A stretch of 23,809 nucleotides of DNA. Source: DATKSS01 sp049582065 (lineage in GTDB: Bacteria > Chloroflexota > Dormibacteria > Dormibacterales > Dormibacteraceae). A program made the translations under genes and the position numbers. The DNA is taken from positions 1-23,809 of the forward strand of contig JBAUTF010000097.1 in assembly GCA_049582065.1 (NCBI GenBank). The letters are read 5' to 3'. This document shows positions 1 to 5,935 of this stretch, piece after piece. Within the stretch, counting starts at the first letter, position 1. Every line of letters starts with the position of its first letter. A model generated the notes under the pieces. It was not told the DNA's origin, did no database searches, and worked only from the letters and a program-made list of their open reading frames with translations.

Positions 1-74
1 TCGACGCGCGGGACCTTTTTGGCCCTTTCGCGCAGGACGGGGTGTTCGAAGGTGAGGATGGGTCGTACGGCCAC
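1..74 (-). CDS. def: Peptide deformylase, N-terminal fragment cut by window edge
   Basis: Only the first 24 codons are inside the window. Read from a GTG at 74, the peptide begins MAVRPILTFEHPVLRERAKK, which matches the usual start of bacterial peptide deformylases (a basic MA-R-I pattern, then a P-LR-A segment). The metal-binding motifs of the enzyme lie beyond the edge and cannot be checked. The family removes the formyl group from the N-terminal methionine of new proteins. Context supports the call: priA-def-fmt is a common bacterial order, and priA lies one gene upstream. The gap to the preceding gene is 39 nt, with no clear Shine-Dalgarno sequence before the GTG. The truncation comes from the window and is not a pseudogene sign. 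Confidence 0.72.
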   Translation of the reverse strand, partial: MAVRPILTFEHPVLRERAKKVPRV

Positions 75-113
75 GAATTCGATTTTACCCGCGACCCGGG
101 CGGCCCAATCTTC

Positions 114-563
114 TTAGGCCAACCAGCGCGAATTTCGCATGACGTCACGACCATCCAGCTCGTCGTATCCCCTGTAGGCCTGGATCCGCACAGGCTCGAG
201 CCGGAAGAAAACCCAACCCTCACCCACCTCACGCGGATCCCAACCGACCGCAGCAGCGAAGCCGCCGGCGAGCTCGGACGCTTCGGAGGCAGGGCGGCCG
301 TCGGTCCCCCGCGCGTCGATCACGATCACGTCGTCGGGCGCGCCGAGCGCCAGGCGGGCCGTGGGGTTGGAGGCAAGGTTGCGGGCTGTGCGGCTGGTCC
401 CCACCGTGGCGATGACCACGCCCGAGCCATCCCACCACGCCGATACGGCGATCAGGTGAGGGCGCCCGCCCAGGTCGGCGGTGGCGATCCAGAGGTCTTT
501 CTGGCGCCCGAGGGCGGCCAGCACGTCGGCTTTCCTGGTTTCGAGCGTCCGCGAGAAAGTCAC
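114..563 (-). CDS. PPOX-type flavin/F420-binding split-barrel protein
   Basis: 149 residues, about the usual size of a single-domain pyridoxamine-phosphate-oxidase-like split barrel. Visible family features are a DLWIATADLGGRPHL strand pair near the N-terminus, a middle block (TSRTARNLASNPTARLAL, residues about 56-73) typical of cofactor-phosphate contacts, and a C-terminal FFRLEPVRIQAYRGYDE strand. Such proteins bind FMN or F420 and reduce or oxidise small molecules; the substrate cannot be read here. The start is GTG at 563, with an AGGAG Shine-Dalgarno sequence at 573-577 and 9 nt spacing. The gene is inserted between priA and def, which are usually adjacent, and a hairpin repeat lies directly upstream of its ribosome binding site. 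Family call is confident; function is open. Confidence 0.8.
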   Translation of the reverse strand: MTFSRTLETRKADVLAALGRQKDLWIATADLGGRPHLIAVSAWWDGSGVVIATVGTSRTARNLASNPTARLALGAPDDVIVIDARGTDGRPASEASELAGGFAAAVGWDPREVGEGWVFFRLEPVRIQAYRGYDELDGRDVMRNSRWLA

Positions 564-581
564 CGCTCAATTCTCCTGCAC

Positions 582-630
582 CTCCCCATCCGGCGCTGTG
601 CGCGCCACCTTCCCCGCCAGCGGGGAAGTC
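582..630 (-). repeat. Two-hairpin palindromic repeat, copy A
   Basis: Lies in the 78-nt gap between the priA stop and the PPOX start. Read on the minus strand it holds a perfect 9-bp stem with a 2-nt loop (609-617 with 620-628, core CTTCCCCGC/GCGGGGAAG), then a second 5-bp stem (592-596 with 602-606), then GGATGGGGAG. The same architecture occurs at 13614-13663 in the opposite orientation, with base changes that keep pairing. No T-run follows the stems, so it does not look like an intrinsic terminator. Probably a REP-like dispersed element; it may also affect mRNA stability. Confidence 0.7.
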
Positions 631-641
631 CCTTGATCGAT

Positions 642-2621
642 CTATGTCACTGGATCCACGTCATAGCTCCAGCTCTTGCCTCGCGGCGCGAGATGCCTCG
701 CGCGATCCAGGCCGTCGCCCTTCAGCGTGACCTGCCACCGGTATTCACCGCGCAGCCGGTGGATGAACGCGGGTGACGGACCCATGACGCGGATGCCTTC
801 GGTCCCCTCTTTCAACAATCCCGACGCGATTGCCTCGGCCGCCTCACGCGCAGAAGCGGCCGCCCGACCGTCGTCCGGGTCGGTGCGGGTCAGGACCGCA
901 AGCTCCGCGAACGGCGGGAACGAGAACGCTTTTCGAGACGGCAGCTCGGCGACGTAGAAGCCGGCGTAGTCGCCCGCGGCCGCGCACCTCAGGCTGTAGT
1001 GGTCCGGATTGCTCGTCTGCACCACCACTGCAGAAGGCCGCCCGTCCCGGCCCGCGCGTCCCGCGACCTGCGCCACCAGCGAGAACGTGTTCTCGGCCGA
1101 GCGGTAATCTGGGAAATGCAGCGGCAGGTCTGCGTCCACGACCCCGACGCACGTGACCGCCGGCAGGTCCAGGCCGCGTGTCACCAGCTGCGTGCCGACC
1201 AGGATGTCGGCACGCCGCTCGCTGAATGTCTCCCAGATTTCGAAATACGAATCGGGCCCACGCGCGGCATCGCTGTCCAGGCGAAGGACACGGGCCTGGG
1301 GCCACAGCTTCTTGACCATTCCTTCCAGCCGCTGCGTGCCCATGCCCAGGCCGCGGATGTTCCGGCTGCCGCAGTGGTCGCAAACCGCCGGCATCGGGCG
1401 CCAGAAGCCGCAGTAGTGGCACACCAGGCCCTCGAGCTCCGCATGCTGCACCAGGGCGACGGAGCAGCCCAGACACTGCACCGACTTGCCGCAGTCGCGG
1501 CACAGGACGAACGTCGACATGCCGCGGCGGTTGAGATAGAGGATTGCCTGCTCCTCGTTCTGGATCGTCCTCTCGACCGCCTCGATGAGGCGCCGCGAGA
1601 GGGGCTGGCGGTGGCCGGACGCCGCCTCATCGCGCATGTCGACCAGGTCCACCTCGGCGTTGTGGCCGCTGATCCGCCGGGTCATCGTGGCGATCGCCAT
1701 CTCGCCTCGCGAGGCCTCGTAATAGGTCGACACGCTCGGCGTCGCCGATCCCGCCACCAGGCGCGCCCCGGCCACCATAGCCAGGCGGCGAGCCACCCAG
1801 CCCGCCTCGTAACGCGGCGTGCGGTCCTGCTTGTAGGCGGCCGACCCTTCCTCATCCAGGCAGATGAGGCCCAGGCGGGGGATCGGGGCGAAGACCGCCG
1901 AGCGGCTGCCCAGCACCACCTCCGCCTCCCCCCGCCGGACGCGCCACCACTGCTGCGCGCGCTCCAGCTCCGTGAGCTGGCTGTGGAGCAGCGCGATGGG
2001 AGCATTGAGGCGCGCCCGCACCCGCAGCACAAGCTGAGGGGTGAGCGAGATCTCGGGCACGAGCAGCAGGACGCGCAGCCCGTCGGCGAGTGCCCGTTCG
2101 GCCGCCGCCAGGTAGACCTCGGTCTTGCCGCTGGCGATCACACCGTGGAGCAACGTGACCGGATTCGCGCCGATCACATCCAGAGCCGCCTGCTGTTCGG
2201 CGGTCAACATCATCGGTGCGGCCAGCGGCGTAGGCGCGGTGACGAGATCGGCAAGGCGCGTGTGCCGCCGCTGCCGGCTCGAAGCCTGGGCGCCGGCCGA
2301 GCCGGTCGATCGAACTCGCGGGGGCAGCATCGCGCGGATGCACTCGATGAGCGGGACCCAGTAGTGGTCGGCCACCAGGCGGGCGAGCGCGACCTGGTGG
2401 GGCAGCAGAAGCGGGTCGGCCCCCGCCGTGGCGATCGCCTTGGTCTCGACGCCCGGGTCCTGCGTGTCGAGGGACACGACGAACCCGTAGGTGGTGCGCC
2501 GCCCGAACGGGACGGTGACCCTGTGCCCGGGCACCACGTCGACGCCGTCAGGCACGGCATACGTGTATGTCTCCCGGCCGAGGCCGCGCGCCGCCTCGAC
2601 CGCCACCTCCGCGTAGAGCAT
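642..2621 (-). CDS. priA: Primosomal protein N' (replication restart helicase PriA)
   Basis: 659 residues, shorter than E. coli PriA (about 730). The N-terminal 3'-DNA-binding domain (residues 1-100) is followed by a superfamily 2 helicase core: Walker A GVIASGKT at 160-167, motif II DEEG at 256-259, GSATPS at 291-296, motif V GTQLVTRGLD at 475-484 and QVAGRAGR at 518-525. Eight cysteines (374, 377, 383, 386, 401, 404, 414, 417) form the two zinc sites of the family. PriA reloads the replisome at stalled forks. Two positions depart from the family: motif II is usually DEEH, and motif V usually has K-G-H-D where this protein has R-G-L-D. The remaining motifs are intact, so ATPase activity is plausible but uncertain. 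The ATG overlaps the coaBC stop by one base (TAATG). Confidence 0.95.
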   Translation of the reverse strand: MLYAEVAVEAARGLGRETYTYAVPDGVDVVPGHRVTVPFGRRTTYGFVVSLDTQDPGVETKAIATAGADPLLLPHQVALARLVADHYWVPLIECIRAMLPPRVRSTGSAGAQASSRQRRHTRLADLVTAPTPLAAPMMLTAEQQAALDVIGANPVTLLHGVIASGKTEVYLAAAERALADGLRVLLLVPEISLTPQLVLRVRARLNAPIALLHSQLTELERAQQWWRVRRGEAEVVLGSRSAVFAPIPRLGLICLDEEGSAAYKQDRTPRYEAGWVARRLAMVAGARLVAGSATPSVSTYYEASRGEMAIATMTRRISGHNAEVDLVDMRDEAASGHRQPLSRRLIEAVERTIQNEEQAILYLNRRGMSTFVLCRDCGKSVQCLGCSVALVQHAELEGLVCHYCGFWRPMPAVCDHCGSRNIRGLGMGTQRLEGMVKKLWPQARVLRLDSDAARGPDSYFEIWETFSERRADILVGTQLVTRGLDLPAVTCVGVVDADLPLHFPDYRSAENTFSLVAQVAGRAGRDGRPSAVVVQTSNPDHYSLRCAAAGDYAGFYVAELPSRKAFSFPPFAELAVLTRTDPDDGRAAASAREAAEAIASGLLKEGTEGIRVMGPSPAFIHRLRGEYRWQVTLKGDGLDRARHLAPRGKSWSYDVDPVT

Positions 2622-3856
2622 TACGAGGTTTGCGACAAGCGGGGAAGCACCAGGTCCAGGATGCGGTCGGCCATCTCGCGCTTGGTCATCTTCTCCAGGT
2701 CATGATGGGCACCGTCCGAGAAGAAGAGGACGCCGGCGTTGTGCTCGCTGCCGAAGCCGATGTCGCGGCGCGAGATGTCGTTGGCCACGATGGCCTGCAG
2801 GTTCTTGCGCTTCATCTTGTCGACCGCTTTGTGCGCGAGGTTCGACTCCTCCGCCGCAAACCCCAAGCGAAAGACCCCCGCGGCCTCCTTCTCCGCGCCG
2901 AGCGTGGCGACGAGATCGGGGATAGGCTCCAGCTCCACGGTCAACCTCTGGGTCTCCTCCCGGCGGATCTTGCCTTTGGCCGTCGTGTTGGGGCGGAAAT
3001 CCGCGACCGCGGCCGCCATCACGAGCAGGTCCGCGCCGCCGATCGCCGCGCGCATCTCGCCCAGCATCTCCTCGGCGGTGGCGACTTCGCGCACCTGCAC
3101 GCCGTGGTGCGAGGGGTGGGTGGCGGTCGTGACCAGCGTGACTCGCGCGCCTCGGTCCGCGGCGGCCGAAGCGAGGGCGAACCCCATCTTGCCGCTCGAG
3201 TAGTTGGAGATGAAGCGCACGGGGTCGATCGGTTCGCGCGTGCCCCCCGCCGTGACAATGACCGTCCGCCCCGCCATGTCGTAGCGTGACCGCACGGCAT
3301 TCGCCATCGCCTTCATCAGCTTCGCCGCACCGGCCAGGCGGCCCGTGCCCGCGTGGCCGCTCGCCAGGCGTCCGGTCTCAGGCTCGACCACGGACATGTT
3401 GTTGCGGCGAAGCGCGGCGATCTTCTCCTGCACGACGGGTTTGGCCCACATCGCATCGTTCATCGCCGGGCCCACCACGACCGGGCATCGCGCCGCGAGG
3501 AGCGTCGCCGTGACGATGTCGTCCGAGCGCCCGTCAGCGACACGCCCGATCACGTTCGCGGTGGCGGGCGCGAGCAGGATCACCTGCGCCCAGTCGCCCA
3601 GCGACACGTGCGGCTCGGGCGCGCCCTCGGACGCCCACAACCCGGTCAGCACCGGGTTTCCGGTCACGCCGCGGAACGTGGGCGGGCCGACAAAACGCGT
3701 GGCCGACGGCGTCATGGCCACCCGCACCTCGCAGCCCGCCTGCGTGAGCGCCGACGCGAGGTCGACCACCTTGTACGCCGCGATGCCACCCGAGACCAGC
3801 AGCGCGATCCGCATGCCGCGGAGCTCGTCCGGCACGGGCGCTGTGTCTAGAGGCAC
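2621..3856 (-). CDS. coaBC: Bifunctional phosphopantothenoylcysteine decarboxylase/synthetase
   Basis: 411 residues, typical for fused CoaBC (Dfp). It makes 4'-phosphopantetheine from 4'-phosphopantothenate, cysteine and CTP. The CoaC flavoprotein half shows VSGGIAAYK at 21-29, the active-site His 83 (PHVSLGDWA) and PAMN at 130-133. The position that is Cys in E. coli CoaC (ACG) is Ser 166 here (ASG); substitutions there also occur in other phyla. The CoaB half begins near 197, with TAGGTREPID at 202-211 and SNYSSGKMG at 217-225, and AAAVADFRP plus a KGKIRRE segment follow. The GTG at 3856 is the longest start; an ATG at residue 15 (MRIALLVSGG) is an alternative. Neither has a strong Shine-Dalgarno sequence. 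Confidence 0.94.
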   Translation of the reverse strand: MPLDTAPVPDELRGMRIALLVSGGIAAYKVVDLASALTQAGCEVRVAMTPSATRFVGPPTFRGVTGNPVLTGLWASEGAPEPHVSLGDWAQVILLAPATANVIGRVADGRSDDIVTATLLAARCPVVVGPAMNDAMWAKPVVQEKIAALRRNNMSVVEPETGRLASGHAGTGRLAGAAKLMKAMANAVRSRYDMAGRTVIVTAGGTREPIDPVRFISNYSSGKMGFALASAAADRGARVTLVTTATHPSHHGVQVREVATAEEMLGEMRAAIGGADLLVMAAAVADFRPNTTAKGKIRREETQRLTVELEPIPDLVATLGAEKEAAGVFRLGFAAEESNLAHKAVDKMKRKNLQAIVANDISRRDIGFGSEHNAGVLFFSDGAHHDLEKMTKREMADRILDLVLPRLSQTS

Positions 3857-4035
3857 GCCTGGGGGCCCCGTCGAGAGATTTGGCGACCAGGTGGTCGAGA
3901 TCCGGGTGAAACACCGAGCAGCGCGGCGCGCGCATTGTGGATGCGCAAGCGAGCAGCGGAGGTGATGAGCCCGGAGATTGGCCGCATGGGCGCCAAAGAT
4001 ACGATGGGGATCCCCAGGCGGGCCTCTCGGGGCAT
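3847..4035 (-). CDS. Possible 62-residue ORF in the slot where rpoZ is often found; unrecognised
   Basis: This ORF starts with ATG 3 nt after the gmk stop and ends 10 nt inside coaBC, so it fits the gap between two real genes exactly. The product is rich in Arg, Pro and Ala and I recognise no domain. RNA polymerase omega (rpoZ) is commonly found between gmk and coaBC, but none of the three minus-strand frames shows an omega-like sequence. There is no Shine-Dalgarno sequence before the ATG. The composition is typical of chance frames in GC-rich DNA, so the neat fit is the only argument in its favour. The rest of the gap (3857-4038) shows no hairpin or convincing promoter. Confidence 0.2.
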   Translation of the reverse strand: MPREARLGIPIVSLAPMRPISGLITSAARLRIHNARAALLGVSPGSRPPGRQISRRGPQACL

Positions 4036-4038
4036 GGG

Positions 4039-4608
4039 TTAAGTTTGGCCCTGGCGGGCTTCGCGGATGATGTCGAGGATCTCTCCCACCGTCCGCTCCA
4101 GCTCGTCGTTGACCACGACGTGGTCGTAGTGCTCGGCGTAGGTCATCTCACTCTCGGCGATCTTCCGGCGTGAAGCCATGTCCTTCGCGGTCTCGCTGTT
4201 GCGAAGCTTCTGGCGTCGCTCGAGCTCCTCGAGCGACGGCGCGACCACGAAGATGAAAAGCCCGTCCGGCTCCCGCTCGCGCACCTGCTCCGCGCCCTTG
4301 ACCTCGATCTTGAGCACGATGTCGAGTCTTTCATTGCGCGCCTGCTCGACGCGCTCCCTCAGCGTGCCGTACAGGTTGTCGTTGTAGGTGGCGTGCTCGA
4401 GGAATGCACCCTCTTCGACCAACTGCTCGAACCTCTCGCGCGTGACGAACGTGTAGTTCTCGCCGTCGACCTCACCCGCGCGGGGTGCTCGCGTTGTGCA
4501 CGACACCGAGTACTTGAGATTGCGGTCCAGCTCCAGCAGGCGCTGGATGATCGTGTCCTTCCCCACTCCGGAAGGCCCCGAGATGACGATGAGCAGGCCG
4601 CGTTTCAT
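4039..4608 (-). CDS. gmk: Guanylate kinase
   Basis: 189 residues from the ATG at 4608, starting MKRGLLIVISGPSGVGKD; longer readings upstream run into rluD and add a non-homologous Arg/Pro tail. The enzyme phosphorylates GMP to GDP with ATP. The P-loop GPSGVGKD is at 11-18. The GMP-binding part has SCTTRAPRAGEVDGENYTFV and the usual EGAFLEHATYNDNLYGT block, and the LID region carries ERRQKLRNSE. The ATG overlaps the rluD stop as ATGA, and no separate ribosome binding site is obvious, so translation is probably coupled to rluD. Confidence 0.96.
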   Translation of the reverse strand: MKRGLLIVISGPSGVGKDTIIQRLLELDRNLKYSVSCTTRAPRAGEVDGENYTFVTRERFEQLVEEGAFLEHATYNDNLYGTLRERVEQARNERLDIVLKIEVKGAEQVREREPDGLFIFVVAPSLEELERRQKLRNSETAKDMASRRKIAESEMTYAEHYDHVVVNDELERTVGEILDIIREARQGQT

Positions 4609-5486
4609 GCGAGCGATTTCCAGTAAGAGTCGAAATCCGCCGGGGGAGCGACCTCGAAGCTCATTTCGACCCCGGTGCGGGGGTGGCGCAGCCGCAGCCG
4701 CCACGCGTGGAGCATCGGGCGCGAGGGTCCACCCGCCTCGTGCCCACCGTACTCGACGTCCCCGACCACCGGGTGTCCGAGGGCCGCGAGGTGGACGCGA
4801 ATCTGGTGGGTTCGGCCGGTGTCAAGGTCACAGCGCAAGAGAGTATGGCCGCGCCGCCTCCCGGTCACCTCGTAGCGCGTGCGGGCGTACCGGCCGCCGC
4901 TCACGACGGCCATCCGCTTGCGGTCCTTCGGGTGCCGGCCGATCGGTCCTTCCATTTCACCCGCCTCGTCCTTCAGCAGTCCCCGCACGATCGCGAGGTA
5001 CGAGCGGCTGAGCGTGCGGTCGCTGAGCTGAGCCGAAAGGGCGCGATGACTCACGTCGCTGCGCGCGACGACTATGAGGCCCGACGTCCCCTTGTCGAGA
5101 CGGTGGACGATGCCCGGCCGCGTCGCGCCGCCTGCGGCCGACCAGCTACCACCGTGGCCCAGCAAGGCGTGGACGAGCGTTCCCGAATGGTGGCCCGGCG
5201 CCGGGTGCACGACCATGCCGGGCGGCTTGTTGATCACCAGCAGGTCCTCATCCTCGTAGACGACTTCCAGCGGGATGTCCTCTGGGACGGCGCTCGGGAC
5301 GTAAGCCTCCGGGATCTCGAACTCGATGACGTCCCCCGCTCCGACGCGGTCCGACGGCTGCGCAGGCTCGCCATTGACCCGCACGAGATGGCTCTTGATC
5401 AAGCGAGCAGCCGCCGCACGGCTGAGGTCGCCCGCCTGCTCGGCCAGGAACCGGTCGAGCCGCGGCGCCGCGGCGGCGGCGGTCAG
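4605..5486 (-). CDS. rluD: Large-subunit rRNA pseudouridine synthase, RluA/RluD family
   Basis: 293 residues if read from the CTG at 5486. An S4 RNA-binding domain covers about residues 8-60 (RLDRFLAEQAGDLSRAAAAR, then VRVNGEPAQPSDRVGAGD). The catalytic domain follows, with GIVHRLDKGTSG near 125-136 and the catalytic Asp at 131; most relatives have Asp where this protein has Gly 133. It converts uridines of 23S rRNA to pseudouridine; the exact target cannot be read. In-frame DNA upstream of the S4 domain contains no ATG, GTG or TTG until position 5675, deep inside lspA. The CTG at 5486 overlaps the lspA stop as CTGA, the same geometry as other junctions here, and is therefore the chosen start. 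Family certain, start probable. Confidence 0.9.
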   Translation of the reverse strand: MTAAAAAPRLDRFLAEQAGDLSRAAAARLIKSHLVRVNGEPAQPSDRVGAGDVIEFEIPEAYVPSAVPEDIPLEVVYEDEDLLVINKPPGMVVHPAPGHHSGTLVHALLGHGGSWSAAGGATRPGIVHRLDKGTSGLIVVARSDVSHRALSAQLSDRTLSRSYLAIVRGLLKDEAGEMEGPIGRHPKDRKRMAVVSGGRYARTRYEVTGRRRGHTLLRCDLDTGRTHQIRVHLAALGHPVVGDVEYGGHEAGGPSRPMLHAWRLRLRHPRTGVEMSFEVAPPADFDSYWKSLA

Positions 5487-5935
5487 GCTTCTGGTTTTCG
5501 TATCACGTATCCGGCGATCAGGGCGACCACTCCGATCGAGACCGCCGAGTCCGCGACGTTGAAGACGGGCCAGAAATGCACGTTGACGAAGTCTGTCACG
5601 GTGCCGATCAGGATCCGGTCGTAGCCGTTGCCCACCGTGCCGCCGAGGATGAGGCCGAGCACGGCGTCGTTCCATGGCTGGCTCGGCGTCCGTGCGACGT
5701 AAATGATTAGGCCCAGCGAGACCACGACTGACGCAATCGCGAACAGCCAGGTGCCGCTCGGGGCGATCCCGAACGCGGCGCCGGAGTTGCGCACATTGGT
5801 GATGCCCACCAGGTGACCGATCGCCGAGACCTCAGTCCCGTAAGGGATCGAGGCTGCGACCAGGCTCTTCGTAAGGCGGTCGAGCGCGAATACGATGACC
5901 GCGATCCCGACGAACAGGATCCGGCCGGTGGTCAG
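5483..5935 (-). CDS. lspA: Lipoprotein signal peptidase (signal peptidase II)
   Basis: About 150 residues and four membrane segments, as in the family. It cleaves the signal peptide of prolipoproteins after lipid attachment. From the CTG at 5935 the conserved DRLTK lies at 19-23, NSGAAFGI at 50-57, and the two catalytic aspartates are D115 (TVTDFVNV) and D129 (FNVADSA). The first in-frame ATG/GTG/TTG is a GTG at 5809, which would remove the first membrane segment and DRLTK and cannot be right. Two CTG starts remain: 5935, overlapping the ileS stop as CTGA, or 5956, which has an ideal AAGGAG at 5964-5969 with 7-nt spacing and would give 157 residues. I list the CTGA start because rluD uses the same arrangement. 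Confidence 0.9.
   Translation of the reverse strand: MTTGRILFVGIAVIVFALDRLTKSLVAASIPYGTEVSAIGHLVGITNVRNSGAAFGIAPSGTWLFAIASVVVSLGLIIYVARTPSQPWNDAVLGLILGGTVGNGYDRILIGTVTDFVNVHFWPVFNVADSAVSIGVVALIAGYVIRKPEA

Noticed and set aside
582..630. Hairpins after priA read as a rho-independent terminator
   Set aside because: The stems are strong but no T-run follows on the minus strand, and a downstream gene with a good ribosome binding site starts 19 nt later.
42..776. Long plus-strand open frame of 244 codons near the left edge
   Set aside because: It runs antisense to def, the PPOX gene and the end of priA, all of which have recognisable protein motifs; its product is Arg/Pro/His-rich with no domain, as expected of a GC-rich shadow frame.
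999..2705. 568-codon plus-strand frame opposite priA
   Set aside because: Same reasoning: priA motifs are clear on the minus strand and the opposite product is low-complexity Arg/His/Asp-rich.
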